Origin: Diphasiastrum complanatum | Taxonomy: Eukaryota; Streptophyta; Lycopodiopsida; Lycopodiales; Lycopodiaceae | Assembly: GCA_029204225.1 (NCBI GenBank) | Contig: CM055094.1 | Span: 72,349,884 to 72,413,883 of the forward strand | Direction: 5' to 3' | Length of the DNA: 64,000 nucleotides | In this document: one piece after another, positions 42,045-56,775 of the stretch | Layout: each line of letters begins with the position of its first letter | How positions within the stretch are numbered: position 1 is the stretch's first letter | Translations under genes and position numbers: made by a program | Notes under the pieces: generated by a model | The model's input: only the letters and a program-made list of their open reading frames with translations | Databases searched by the model: none | Told to the model about the DNA's origin: nothing

Positions 42045-43190
42045 ATAAGGAACAAACATCTGTTTGGAATGATGAAGCGGTCACCACGGAATTTTGACAG
42101 GGAAGTGTACAATTCTGTCGGAATTCCAATCAAGATGGTCATTATATTAATGAATGTTCGAATGGCACATTGTCATGCTATACCAACAGGTTTAATATAG
42201 ATTTTGTAGTGAAAAGTATCGTTCCCACAGAGGATAGCGTTATAAAGTTATGTTTTTGGTGTAATTACGGCAGGTGGTTTCGAATGTTATTCTGGTTGTT
42301 GACAGACATTAAAAAGTAACCAGTATTACTTATATTTGGAATGGGTAATGTTAATGAATTTAGAACAACAATTTGGCCTCTATTGAATTGAAGGAAGCGC
42401 GTTCTACAAATGAAATGTTATCAGAGTAGTACAGCAAACTACACTCTGGCTGACTAAGGTGTCAACAGAGAATCGGAAATTGTTCAATGTATTCGTGACT
42501 GTGCAGACAATTAATTAATCGAGTTCGTGAACTATTCGTTCCTAGACAATAGTCCTCAACAACTAAAGCCCAACTTAATGGTTAAAGAGCATGGATGATT
42601 TCAGAGCACGTTAGAAACTTATGTCAATGCCAATCAGGAAAACAGATCAGAGACTCAATTCTTCAGACAGGGACTGTCATCTCATTTGTATACATATAAC
42701 TTAATTCAATGATCATGCTAGACTGCACAAAGATAGTCATTATTCAAGTGTCAAAAAGAAAGTATTCCTGACAGACGAATAAGATGATTTTAAGACAATT
42801 CTTTAGAGCATGCTTTACGGAAACACAGCAAACGACTGTAATGCACTAGAGCGTCTGTCTGATCAGAGAGTAGTTCATGAAATGCGTTAGACATTCTTAG
42901 CAGACTCAAGATCACTCACACTCAACAGTGCGGAGAATAGAGATAAGGGAGAATAACTCACAGAACTCTATTCACTTCTTCAATCTCTTACATAAGCATA
43001 AACTCTTCTCTCTCCATGATTGAGACTGAAGTGTGAGATCAATATATGTTCTACGGGGCGAACAAACACACCTCTTAAACAATAGGTGCGTCGCTCCCGC
43101 AAAAGGGTCTAGTTAAGGCGATACCATGTCTCGATATCACATGGGCAAGCACAAATCCGTGGGAAACCCATATTTGGCATTTTTTTGGAT
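42045..43190. other. Unassigned, probable LTR element debris
   Basis: No gene. The words GTATCGTTCCCACAGAGGA at 42207 and a short reading HYINEC after two Cys at 42100-42160 hint at a retrotransposon leader and a broken zinc knuckle. Neither is firm. Confidence 0.25.
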
Positions 43191-43490
43191 TTAGAGAAAT
43201 TTGATATTTGCGACATCTTTCAAATACTTTCTCCAATTGATCCAGGTGGTCTGTATCTGTACTATATGGACTCCCAGGTCATCCAAGTAAATTTCAAGAA
43301 ATTTTTGTAAATAATCTCTAAAAGCAAATTGCATTCCTCTTTGGAACGACCTTGGTGCATTACAGAGTCCAAATGACATTACTTTGTAAGCATAGGTGTC
43401 CCATTCTATTGCAAAAGCGGTTTTGTGGCAATCGGCAGGTGCTATCTTAACCTAGTTGTAACCACTAAATCCATCCAAGGCAAAAGATGT
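43191..43490 (-). pseudogene. Ty3/gypsy reverse transcriptase fragment
   Basis: On the minus strand: GFSGYNQVK-like remnant, then ATKPLLQ.WDTYAYKVM and MSFGLCNAPRSFQRGMQFAF, followed by FLEIYLDDLGVH with the catalytic YLDD. It differs from G1/G2/G3, so it is another gypsy lineage. Both ends are truncated. Confidence 0.75.
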
Positions 43491-43775
43491 TTTGTACACC
43501 ATACAAGTTAACGTTGCAAGAAAACGGCTCACATTAACAAAAATTCATCTAACAATAGCTTAGCACCATCTCCCAGGCAGTGGCACCAAAAAAATGTTGG
43601 TCTGTGCCTTCTTTTTCGTAGCAATCAAGAGGGCAAGGTTAGGGTTTGGATCTCCAACCGGGTGATTTGTTTTGTAGTACGGGCTTCGATCCAATGGGGA
43701 GGAGGTTAAACTACAAATCTAAATGGGAACTAAGCCTATCATCTAGATTAATAATGTGCACAACAACTACAACAT
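43491..43775. other. Spacer
   Basis: Nothing recognised beyond sequence that may be the upstream part of the gypsy fragment. Confidence 0.2.
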
Positions 43776-44340
43776 CATCTATTGATCTTTCTGATTCTTC
43801 AAGCACTGCATGCAGATCCACGTAGTGCGTTGGCGTGAGAGAAATACAATTCTCTCACGAATTCGAGTCTCGCTTACTAGCGGACTTTTGGATCTACAGA
43901 TCCTATGTAGAATTATCTCGCATGCATGCGAATCTGTATTCTAAATTTTCATCTTCTTGTTCTTGTCTTGCTTACTAGCATTAGACTTATATTATGCATC
44001 AAATCAGAAATTATATAGTTCGTGAACAATTTCATGTCACATTCTTGTAACTTACAGATTAGAAGGATTAAACATCTACAACTAATTCGCGAATTACAAG
44101 AGTGGCATTCAACAAGATTGAACCAGTGTGCAGAATTGATAAAACAAGTGAATGAGATACACGAACAATAGCAGACAATAATTCATTTGAGATCACCTTG
44201 TAAATACTATGATTTGAATCAAGATGGGCATTCGATATTCAACTGAATCATGTATAGTTAGCTTCTTAGCCATTTGAAAAGTCAGTAAGTTAACAAGTCA
44301 AGTCACGTAGTTTCTCTAGGAATCAACTATAGAAAGTGGA
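43776..44340 (-). repeat. Second copy of repeat F
   Basis: TTCAAGCACTGCATGCAGAT..GCGTTGGCGTGAGAGAA..CTCTCACGA, TACTAGCGGAC and CATCTACAACTAATTC..GAATTACAAGAGTGGCA match 26575-26885. A third, short copy (GCGCATTGGCGTGAGAGAAG) is at about 44750. Confidence 0.6.
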
Positions 44341-46672
44341 GTCACATGATGTCTTGGGGTCATTGACTTTTTTGTTCTTGAGATTACCTAAATTTTGAAG
44401 TTCTCTTTTGTTGCAAGTGGAACCTTAGCAAGGATCCTCCTAATTCGGTTCATTCTTATAATGTTGTTAGAATAATTGCATGGTTGATTCCAAAACTGTT
44501 TAGTGTCAAGACTATAGTCTTCATAGAAGAGAACCGGCAAAAATCAGGCCCTGACATGCTATAATAGTCATGAATATCATCTGCATAAAAAAATTTTAGA
44601 GAAAAGAACATGCCTCTTCAGTGCTCATTTGTTGCAACTTGCGAGACTGCAAAATAATTGAGCAGGGAATATAGAATGATATGTGCATAATAGCTACAAC
44701 ATCATCTATTGATCCTCTTCATTTTGAGCATTGTGTGACAAACCCACACAGCGCATTGGCGTGAGAGAAGCGGTGTTCTCGCATGAGCAGTGTCTTGTAC
44801 ATTTTCAATAGAACTTCAATTACATTTGAATTAAGAACCCGTATTTACAAGTACATTGTAATGGCCAAAATGAGCCTAACAACAGTGAATGCATGTAAGC
44901 GAGAAAATGATTTTGGTAACTAGAAATTGGAATCTCAAAGCTTAGGAGGATGAGTTTTCATAAGTACTAATAGCCTATCAAATGCTTGTGCATATGCCAT
45001 GAAAACCCTCATACTACTAAGCTTATTTGAAGTTACAATTGATACTTTCAACATGCACATAGTCATCACACACCATGCACTGCTCTACATGTCATAATTG
45101 GAGTGCCTTGGGCCCTCTCAGGCTATTAATTATATAACTAGACTTGACTTGAATATTGCGGCATAACCAATAATCTCAAACATTAAATATCAAATCAAAA
45201 TTTATTCTAGGTACTCAATTTTAAGCGTAGATGATACAACTAACCTTGCAAGATGGGCGTGAAAGTGGGCACGGACCTAATATGAGCATGAGGTTGCAAG
45301 GAAGAAAAAAATTAAATTTCAAGGCACGTACGAGGCATAGATACACCTTGAGACAATTGATACATAACTAGACCCCTTAGAGGCTAGTACGAGTGGGGAC
45401 GGTGAGGCCGATGTTGGTAAACAAAGGTACCAAAGAAATGATTGAAAAAAAATAGCTTAACATTCAGACTTTGAAATTAGAAAAAATAAATTCAAAATTA
45501 GAACTTCAAAAGTAAAAGTTTGAAGTGTGTCTTTCTCTCTAACAATATGCAAGAGATTTTTTAGTTTTTTGTCAAATCTAATCCTCTATTACTGGAATGA
45601 TCATAACAATTTTGTTATTGATCTAGATAAGCAAAAAATCAATATTCTCAAAAGGATAAAACCAAGTTCTATCAACCTCCACCCCGACCATGGACGCACC
45701 CGTGCTTACACTGTGGGCATCACCTTGCACAATGGTTGTTCTGACAAACCCCAAAAAGTGGTCCTCCCCATGAGACTTGTGTAGCTAACCAGCTAGTCAG
45801 CTCTGATACCACATGTTGCGCCGGCACCTCAAAGGGCGTTGGGACTTGAGCGGTTTCCCCAACACACATTAAGTCTAACATTCATTCATCATGCACTTAC
45901 GTAAAAGCCAACTTTGAAACGTAACAAGCTTAACCATGCAAACTTAAGAAAACTGGAATCCCAACCAACCCGAAAGCCAACTCAGAATCCGTCCCCAAAA
46001 GGTAACCAAAGGCAAAGACAAGCCACACATGAAACCCAAGGCATAGTGGTCGCCAAACTGACCAAATGGCATAGCAGTGAACCACACATCGATGATGTGG
46101 ACGCTTAGGCACTGGCGATGCAAAAAGATTGTAGTAAGGGTCCTTCCACTTTGACCAATCCCGAAGGCGAAACTGAAATGGTAATCATCCCCAAGGATCA
46201 ACTTTATTAAATTTGGAAGAGGTTACATTCATACATAGACTGACTAGTCTTGAGGCCACCAACACGTGTTGGGCATTGTGCCTGGCTCATGCTGGTAGAG
46301 GGAGTTGAGACCTGGCGGCTGGATTCCTGGTGCTGGTTGAGCTGCCCAAGTTTCTGTCTGTCGGACTCCCCCTATAGTTCTGGTGTGATTCGACGCGCCC
46401 CCTCTATCCTGGAATATAGCGCTTTCTGGTAAAGCACGCTTCTCTGGACTTAGTTTTTATTTTGCTGATTAAGCCTAGCAAGCTTGGCAGAATCAGTCTG
46501 GCTCCCGGACATGGGTCTCGGGAGCCGTCCCGGTGGCAGAATCAACTTGGCTCCTGACTAGGCCATGCCTCGAGCTCCAGAGCAAGCTCATGACTTGTAA
46601 CTACTTGGTTGGCTCACCACAGGTCGGAGGCTCAGTTCTTGACTTTCCTAACTTGCTCTGGGACCTTTAGGG
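44341..46672. other. Retrotransposon debris without a recognisable gene
   Basis: A reversed primer site GCTCTGATACCACATGTTG at 45802 marks another minus-strand LTR element. The third repeat-F piece is at 44690-44800. From 46460-46630 short GC-rich words (GGCAGAATCA.CTTGGCTCC) repeat. No open frame was convincing. Confidence 0.3.
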
Positions 46673-48260
46673 AGTGTCACCCCTTAGAGTCTTACAAGGC
46701 AACTTGGTGCACCTGAGTCAGCTTTACAACAAGAGGCCAGGCATAGGAAACATAAGGTTTATTGTTGATTTGTTGACTTCAGAAAAGCCTTTGATTTTGT
46801 TCCACACTTTCTTCTCATCCAACGACTACGTGATCTTGGCTTCTCTACTGACACACATTTCTAGCCGTAATGGCACTTTATAAGCAAGTTCTTGGATGTT
46901 TTCGAGGTGACACTGGCCTCTCAGAGCATATATGGAGCACCATCAGGGAGAAATAGGGTTGTTCCCTTTCACCTACACTATTCAAACTATATATTAAATA
47001 TAGATGAGCTTGAGAGAGTCATTGAGTAGAGTGGTGGTATAGGTTTCCGACTTGGAGATATTTGATTGCCATTCTCTTATATGCAGATGATGTTGCTTTA
47101 GTCTCCTCGACCAGAGAGGAAATATAGAGACAGTTGTGGACAATCTTCATGGTTTATGCAATAGATGGGGTTTGAAAGTTAACATTGAGAAGACCAAATT
47201 TATGGTCTTCAACATATCCAAGGCTTTCATGCAGTGATAGGAGCTTTTTCTAGTAGATTGCCATTGGATATTGTGTCATCCTACACCTATCTTTGGATTT
47301 TTTTCACTGGTCCTATATTTGGTATGAGACATGCAACCACAGCAGACTTGAGAAGGGACATGCCTCCTTGGTCTAGCTTGAGCATGTTTGCTTTTAGAGA
47401 TTTATTAAGGACGGCCTGAGTAAGTGTCGGTTATTTGATTTTTTTTGTCTCCCCCACTGCATTGTATGCTGCGGAGACATGATGCTCAGGGCTCACCTCT
47501 ATTGATTGGGCCAATATTTCACGCCTCCAGGTCCTTATGCTATTACGGATGATACGGGCTAAGCCCTCTGTCCCACACCAGATTATCCTAGTAGAGTTTG
47601 CAATTCCACCTCCAGCTTGTGCCATCTTCCGTCTCATCACATATATATAGCGTCTCGGGCTGCTTTCCACTGATGCACAAAGATATCCACAAGCAGCACT
47701 CATATCATCTTAGCACCTTGACAGTCTGGGCTATCACTTGTCATGGTTTTCACAAGCATCATGTTTATTAGATACTTTTGGCATATCTATCACGGACTTC
47801 CCATTGGGTACTCACGATCATATCAGACGTTTCCTCTACAGAGCACACCTTTGTCGCACATAGTAGGGCCAATTAGGATTTAGGATTTACAGGACTCATT
47901 TCTTGGAGATGGATGACATGGGGACAATTCTAGCACGCTATTTAGATTCTGGATTATCCCATGGCTTGAGATTTTTGTTGGGTCAGCTACGAGTCTCATC
48001 ACATCAGCTTGAGATTGAGATTGGACGTTTCCATGGTATCCCATGTGAGGAGCAAATCTGCAAGTTATGTTCACTATTTGAGGTGGAGTTAGAGGAGCAC
48101 TTTTCGTTTAGATGTCCAGTCTACTACGAGATCATAGGGAGATACCATTGCCTTTTCAGAGAGACTCTTGTCACACTGTGGTCCCTTATAGCATATGATG
48201 ACTCAAGATGTGTTGCACTAATTCTAGAAAGCTTCAATGGCTTCAGCTGTCCATTCTAGT
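46673..48260 (+). pseudogene. LINE reverse transcriptase, 3' part
   Basis: Frames in sequence give YNKRPGIGNIRFIVDL, a broken FDSVPH-like region, GCFRG.TGLSEHIWSTIRE near 46890, then AILLYADDVALVSSTREEI at 47060-47115 with the non-LTR signature YADD. At 47903-48259 an open frame has GRFHGIPCEEQICKLCSLFE and LEEHFSFRCPVYY, the zinc-binding C-terminal domain of plant LINE proteins (C..C.......EH....C). Many stops and frameshifts. Confidence 0.8.
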
Positions 48261-50880
<2,620 letters not shown>

Positions 50881-51258
50881 CTATATACAATCGTGTATAT
50901 AGTAAAGCTTGGATATCCTTTTGTCCTTCCTCTGGATGGGCCAAGGGCCATTCGTACTCAGTGATCGGCCTACAAGCGACTTACATAATTTACATTGCAG
51001 ACTATTAACAAAACCGTTTACTTTCATTGCTGATTCTCTTTGTGATAAATTGAGCAATGATCCACTTAGGTATAATAGAACCTCTCCTCCGCAGCACTGG
51101 CAAACTTGCTTGCTACAGAACCAGCTATTTGTTAACAAATAGAAGTGACGCCCATTCTTCACATTCTTAAGCCACCCTTTGCCTTCGTATACTTCCGCAA
51201 CCGTAGCGACATGCCTACTGACTGGGTGGAACGAGGGACACACATGTACAAACGTCAC
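50881..51258 (-). CDS. Small Cys-containing ORF of uncertain reality
   Basis: A 125-residue open frame on the minus strand has KGWLKNVKNGRHFYLLTN, SWFCSKQVCQCCGGEVLLYL and LQCKLCKSLVGRS, i.e. several Cys pairs. It could be an exon of a zinc-binding protein or a chance frame. No neighbouring exon was found, and the family is not recognised. Confidence 0.2.
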   Translation of the reverse strand: MTFVHVCPSFHPVSRHVATVAEVYEGKGWLKNVKNGRHFYLLTNSWFCSKQVCQCCGGEVLLYLSGSLLNLSQRESAMKVNGFVNSLQCKLCKSLVGRSLSTNGPWPIQRKDKRISKLYYIHDCI

Positions 51259-51894
51259 AGAATCAATTGAAATTAAACATTTCCAGCCCGTATCAGAAGC
51301 CGATTTCAGTTACTTTTGACTACATCATGAAGTGTCTTTTCTGTGCAGAAATTATTAAAAAACCCCCAGCTATGATAACCATACCATGCTTGGGGCTTAA
51401 AAACAAATTGCAATCTTGAAAATGCTTTGATGCATTTCTCTAATGTATTATATAAACGACGCAACACAAAAATTACGTGTTTCAAAGACAACTGTGAATT
51501 GTAGTCTCATGAAGATGCCTATGGAGGCTCACAGTTAATTGAAAGAGGAAAGGATTCTGTAGATGGGGACGATTGGACTCGAATTCACAAAAATTTATAA
51601 CCTATAATTCAGTTTAAACCTGCAGAACAGCTTAGAATTATAACTATTACTTCTGAATCAAAGCTGCCAAAAAAGTCGCAAATGTTCTATGACAGATTTG
51701 AATTCACAAATGGAACCATTTGCAGCAAAGCCAACAAAAAAGACATAAAGAAAGGTCAATAGGAGTTGGCAGCCATGCAAAAAGAGGCTTGATAAAGTGA
51801 TTTTCTTTGTATTGAGATTTTCTTATCAGAGGAAAATTGAAGGTACTATAATAACATCATATGCATCATTCAATAAAATTCATTGAATACAACT
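51259..51894. other. 3' flank of the zinc-finger gene
   Basis: No gene. Likely holds the 3' untranslated region of the minus-strand zinc-finger gene. An AATAAA (minus strand) occurs shortly after its stop, in the TTTTATTGAATG region near 51873. Confidence 0.3.
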
Positions 51895-54795
51895 CTACTC
51901 AAGCTCAGAAAAAAATCGAGCTTGAAGTGCACCAAGACTATCTGATTCATCATCACTATCAAGATTCATGGCAGAGTTAGGGCAAAAGTCAGTCCCTGGG
52001 CTTGATGGACGATCATTGACTTCAGGATGAACAAGTGGATAATTGTGTAATTCTGTATTCAAAGGAGGTGAATTGGAAAGATCCATTGGACCAACCAGAT
52101 GTGTCTGTGCACCACTGATTTCTTGTTTGCTATTTCCACCCTGTGAATCACCTACTAACAAGTTTCCAGGGTCAGGGGAGCAAAGTTGGCTGGTGGCATT
52201 ACTTCCATTCTCGCAGCGTTGGACCTCACCTTCATCATTTGAAGGTTGAAAAACAGCTGCAGCTACCACCATACTTACTCCACGCAGCTGGCCACTTGTA
52301 ATCACACATGAATTACCATTTCCGGCGTTGTCAATCCTGTCTTGATTGATATTAGCTGCTTTACCACCAAGACTAGTAGTCGTAGTACCATCACCAACTA
52401 ACTGTGTGCACATCCCACATGTCATGTTGGTCTGGAGACAATTCTTACAAGCAACAGGTGCATTCGAGCTATTTCCAAAAGACTTTTCATCCGGATGCCA
52501 AGAACTTAGACCATGAACAACAGCATCTCGTAAGACATCTACCTTGAAACGTTTGGTTTCCTCCTCCACAAAGTCGCTCTCTCGCTCTCTCTTTTTGTCT
52601 GGCAAAGGAGTAGGAGAATCTGAAATTGCTGATAGGGAAACTGTCAATGTGCTTAATAGAACTTTCATAGCAGATTGTAGGGACGCTTCCAATGATTGAG
52701 AAGGTAACATGACTGCAGCAGCTACTATAGGAAATTCAGCTACAGAAGTACGTGCTTGACTCTGACAATTTTCAGCCTTGCATGCAGCAGCAGCAGCATT
52801 ATGATTATGACCACCAGTACAAGCATCAAGCCTGCTTTTTGATAAGTTTTTGTTTTCTTTGTTCAAGCATTCTGGATAAGTATCAATGACAACTCTATGT
52901 TCCTCCGCAGCGTCTCTAAATGGCTCTGTTATATCACGGTGAGAGCTTCGTAAGCAGGGTGCAGAGACTTCCGTTTGTGAACCCTCACAATGTCCTACAT
53001 CTTTGGAACTTATCTTCAGTTTTCCATCCTTTTGCTCTAATATACCATCTCCAACAGAATGTTCTAGGTTGCAAATGGATGCAAGCGTTGATGAACCAAG
53101 TGGTATTGCTGAACATTCTGAGTTTTTTGAGGAAAAACAGGTACAGTGCTGTACAGAAGAGACAGAAAAGTGTCCATGATTGTTTTGCACAGGGGGAAAT
53201 CGTTGCTCAGCTATAGTTTCATCGAGAACTTTAACAAATTCCCCATCTTTGTGACTACTTACATCTTTCTGCAGACATGATTCCTCCTCTGTTTGAAGGG
53301 TAACACTCTTGCGTACCAATTCTGAAGTAAAGAGTTTTGGTCGATTTAACATGAGTGATTTGTCTGATTGAGGTGACATCTGCTGCTTGTTACCTTCAAA
53401 TTGTATATTATTGGAGTTATTTTTAGTTCGAATGATAGAGCTCTCAGAAGCATCGAAATCCGAGTATCTTGTTTGAACATTGTAAGAGATTAATGAGCCT
53501 CCTTCATGGTATCTTTCTGCAAGAAAATCAGCATTCTGGAACAAAGGTCTTTCCAATCTAGAGAACTCAGGATCCCTTTCAGAAGGATTTTTCTGACTAT
53601 CATTAAACTTCTCAGCCAGTCCAAATTTTAGTGGCAAAACCTTGGAATTTTTTGAGGCTGCAATTCGAGAACCATGCTGTTGAAAGGCCTCATGCACAGT
53701 CAAGGCAAATGAGCTTCTGAAACCAACAGAACAGGGACTACATACCGAGATTTCAGTCGTTTCCACGTTTGAACTTGCCACTGTGCCGATGATACTTTGC
53801 AACTCTGCACTCTTTTGGTTGCAATGTTCAGCAAGGTGTATTTCTGTTGCTTCTGGATTCATCAGTACTTTTGAACAACAATAGCACCATGCTGACAAAT
53901 TATGTGCTTGCTCTTTCCATCTCATCCATTCCCTATTACGCTCAGGAGACGGTTCCAGATAACTCTTTCCCTTTAACCCAGAAAAGCTTTTACTAGCTGA
54001 AGAAAAAAAGCGGTGTCGATCATCCATTAGATGTAAAGTAAAACACTGCCAGCTCTTACACCATATCAAGCATGGCTGACAAGAATATCCTTGCTTTAAC
54101 TGGATAACATCATCATTTCTCCTGCTCAAATATTCATTGTGAGATTGTACATTAGTCTGATGTTTGGATGAAAACAAATGCTTCTCAAGGTCCGCAATAT
54201 GCGGAAAATCCTTTTTACAGGCATAACAGGATGACATCCGTAAATTCTGGATGTGCATTCTGGCCACCAAGTGATTGACAAATTCGTCCAAGCTCTCAAA
54301 TTTTTTCTCACACAGGCTGCAAAAGGGCTCAAAGTTTGGGCTTACAACATCCAATGAAGATCCAGAAAGCTGCCGTAAAAGTGAACTTAGCCTTGGACAA
54401 TTCGGTGTGACCCCTTCTTCTTTCTGCCCACAGGTTGTCAAGTGCAGTTCCCAGCCAACCACTTCAGTAAATTGAAGACAACAAGGATCACAAACGAACT
54501 TAGCATTGTAGGGTCCTGTACTTCTGATACCCTTGGTCACCTTCTCTTTATGTCCCTGCTTTTGAACATGAGCACTGGTTTCCTCTGGGTTGGAAAGCTC
54601 TTCATTGCATGCAAAGCAATATCCAACAAGGCCAAATTGCTTCAAATGAGCTCTCAGTTTTTTTAAATGGGCACCACTGACATTGTGATATGCAAGTTGC
54701 AAGCCACCATTCAACTGCAATTCACACAGCTTACAAAGATCCACTGTGCTTGTTTGGGGCCCCTGCAAACACATTGACATCCTTTCAAAAGTCAT
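51895..54795 (-). CDS. Multi-C2H2 zinc-finger protein (966 residues)
   Basis: A single long open frame from 54795 to a TAG at 51895. The N-terminal half holds about seven or eight C2H2 fingers with long loops, e.g. CFACNEELSNPEETSAHVQK then GH, CSLCEKKFESLDEFVNH, CYACKKDFPHIADLEKH, CQPCLIWCKSWQCFTLH and CYCCSKVLMNPEATEIH. Several have the CxxC-x12-H-x5-H spacing of U1/dsRNA-binding-type fingers. The C-terminal half is Ser-rich and acidic with a nuclear-signal-like KKRERESDF..EEETKRFKVD. It is probably a nuclear nucleic-acid-binding protein. The ATG may be spurious: TGTGTTTGCAG just after it looks like an acceptor, so this may be the last exon of a longer gene starting at about 54762. No stop or frameshift is present, unlike everything around it. 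Confidence 0.8.
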   Translation of the reverse strand: MTFERMSMCLQGPQTSTVDLCKLCELQLNGGLQLAYHNVSGAHLKKLRAHLKQFGLVGYCFACNEELSNPEETSAHVQKQGHKEKVTKGIRSTGPYNAKFVCDPCCLQFTEVVGWELHLTTCGQKEEGVTPNCPRLSSLLRQLSGSSLDVVSPNFEPFCSLCEKKFESLDEFVNHLVARMHIQNLRMSSCYACKKDFPHIADLEKHLFSSKHQTNVQSHNEYLSRRNDDVIQLKQGYSCQPCLIWCKSWQCFTLHLMDDRHRFFSSASKSFSGLKGKSYLEPSPERNREWMRWKEQAHNLSAWCYCCSKVLMNPEATEIHLAEHCNQKSAELQSIIGTVASSNVETTEISVCSPCSVGFRSSFALTVHEAFQQHGSRIAASKNSKVLPLKFGLAEKFNDSQKNPSERDPEFSRLERPLFQNADFLAERYHEGGSLISYNVQTRYSDFDASESSIIRTKNNSNNIQFEGNKQQMSPQSDKSLMLNRPKLFTSELVRKSVTLQTEEESCLQKDVSSHKDGEFVKVLDETIAEQRFPPVQNNHGHFSVSSVQHCTCFSSKNSECSAIPLGSSTLASICNLEHSVGDGILEQKDGKLKISSKDVGHCEGSQTEVSAPCLRSSHRDITEPFRDAAEEHRVVIDTYPECLNKENKNLSKSRLDACTGGHNHNAAAAACKAENCQSQARTSVAEFPIVAAAVMLPSQSLEASLQSAMKVLLSTLTVSLSAISDSPTPLPDKKRERESDFVEEETKRFKVDVLRDAVVHGLSSWHPDEKSFGNSSNAPVACKNCLQTNMTCGMCTQLVGDGTTTTSLGGKAANINQDRIDNAGNGNSCVITSGQLRGVSMVVAAAVFQPSNDEGEVQRCENGSNATSQLCSPDPGNLLVGDSQGGNSKQEISGAQTHLVGPMDLSNSPPLNTELHNYPLVHPEVNDRPSSPGTDFCPNSAMNLDSDDESDSLGALQARFFSELE

Positions 54796-55665
54796 ATTAA
54801 GAAAGGACCATTTTGCATAAGGAACTAAGAGTGAAGAACAGAGAATTTTTCAGCATTGAGCTACAACTTTGAGCACAATTCTGGCATTGTAAAAATGTTT
54901 TGAATGCTTCAACTGCAGTAAGAGCATGTACTCAAAAAGAAGACAATGCATAAGCCTTTCCGTCTCTGTCTGCAATCATTCTTCAATTTCTCCGTGTACA
55001 TAAAATGCCTCCATAGCCCCAACTAGCACATCCATGTGTCCTTGTGACACTAGTAGTACCAGTAATCTCAGTACTAAACACTCCTGGAGCAAGTGATTCC
55101 TCAATCACCTACCCCCAATCTAATTTCCAGGGCTACTAAATTTTCTTGAAGACCACAATGCCTAAATCATCTCCATCTAAAATCTACTACTAATAACTAC
55201 TAGATGCTCTTGGAAAATAAGACTCCACAACTGCCTTTGTGTCTCTTGTTCCTGCCTGGGTTTGTGGTCTAAATTCTAACGTACCCTCCTTTAGCAGTGT
55301 AATCACGTTCTCAACTAGGTTACTTCTCTCCTAATAAACATTCAAAATGTATTAACCTCCTGATAGCTCCAACTTGGAACCGCATGAAGGATTCAGTATG
55401 CCTATCATGGGCTACACTTTGGGAGATATCCTGGTGCACTTCCTGGTTCGTAACAACTCTGCCATCATGTATAACCCACCAGATCACCATATCTCCTAAT
55501 CTAATCTCCTGATCTGTACGAACCTCACATATATAACTCTCTACTTTGATGAAGCCTAGGAAAGATATTGCCGATAAAGCTCTAGCCTCTACTGCAACTG
55601 AGTCATAAATTCTGAAACACCAAGTACAATGTACAGAACCCTTGTGATTGTTGGGCTAGCTGGCC
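54796..55665. other. 5' flank or intron of the zinc-finger gene
   Basis: No open frame of note and no transposon motif. If 54762 is an acceptor, this is intron sequence. Confidence 0.3.
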
Positions 55666-55765
55666 TTAACAGTAGTTCAACTCTATTCAACACTCTCAAT
55701 GGACACATGTTTCTTGTCATCATGAGCAACACTTGGTAGAGCTATACCAAAGATATGCACAAAAC

Positions 55766-55815
<50 letters not shown>

Positions 55816-56763
55816 CTCTCTCTCTCTTGCAGCCATCGCCGGCTCCTTGCTAGCCAGCTTTGATCGCTGCCATGTCATCACCTGCCAATCGCTGACATGC
55901 CATCCCGATCGCTGCCATGCCATCGCTGAGAACCAGATGAATGATTCCGCTTGAAAACTAAGCTTTGAGCACGTTTCAGGAAGGAAGTCTTTGACCTGAA
56001 CCAGATTCGCACTTGATCAAAATCGATGGTGTTGCTCCAGCATTTGATCAGAATCGCTGGTCATTATTCCAGCAGAGATTCAGCATAGATGGAAGCCAGA
56101 AAACGGGGCAGGGTCCACTTCTGACCATCGCTGTTTTCTTTGACAAGGCCTCTGCTATTTTTACCTGCCTCACTTGCATTTTTGAAGAGTCAATCAACCT
56201 TCGCTATGGCTCCACGTAAGTGTGGGGGAGTTAACTCCCCCCACTCTCCACCCCACCCTGCTAACACCCTTTGCTTCCATCGATGGGGGACAGACCTTCA
56301 CTGGACAGACCTCCACCGCCTGACAGACCTCCATTGCACCATTTCAAGCAGGTCTGTTATGGCCATTGGCAAATACAGGGATAAATGTGACTCGTTAGTC
56401 CCTAGGGGGTCCCGGCGGGGTGACACTCAGCCCCGTAGTTCGGGATAATAGCCCTTAGGAACTAGGATCTAGAGGGCTTGGTCTATATCCAAAGGGAGTG
56501 CCACTAAGTAGAGGGCACCCTTAGTTACTAAGGGTGGGTCCCTAAAGTTAGGTAGGACCTATGTGCCCACATGTACAGTATGCATGAGGAGCATCCACAT
56601 GCACAGTGATAACTGTGCATGTGAGAGGAGTGCATGGCCTCCTGGAGGTTGGGCACTGGTCCTATATGGTGGCCTTTGGATGTAGAGACAGGTACAGGAT
56701 AGTGGGTGGAGATCCAGAGTCACTCTTCAATTGTGTTGGTCCTCTGTCCATTCTTCCTAATAG
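55666..56763 (+). repeat. 5' LTR region of G2
   Basis: It aligns with 27317-28379. A CT microsatellite is at 55767-55827. The motif CGCTGCCATG.CATCG recurs three times at 55866-55925, once more than in G1. Exact ends are uncertain. Confidence 0.65.
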
Positions 56764-56775
56764 TGGTATCAGAGC
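56764..56775 (+). other. Primer-binding site of G2 (initiator tRNA-Met type)
   Basis: TGGTATCAGAGC, identical to the G1 site at 28380. Confidence 0.85.

Noticed and set aside
52043-54666. Plus-strand ORFs opposite the zinc-finger gene
   Set aside because: Shadows of the long minus-strand frame with no domain of their own.
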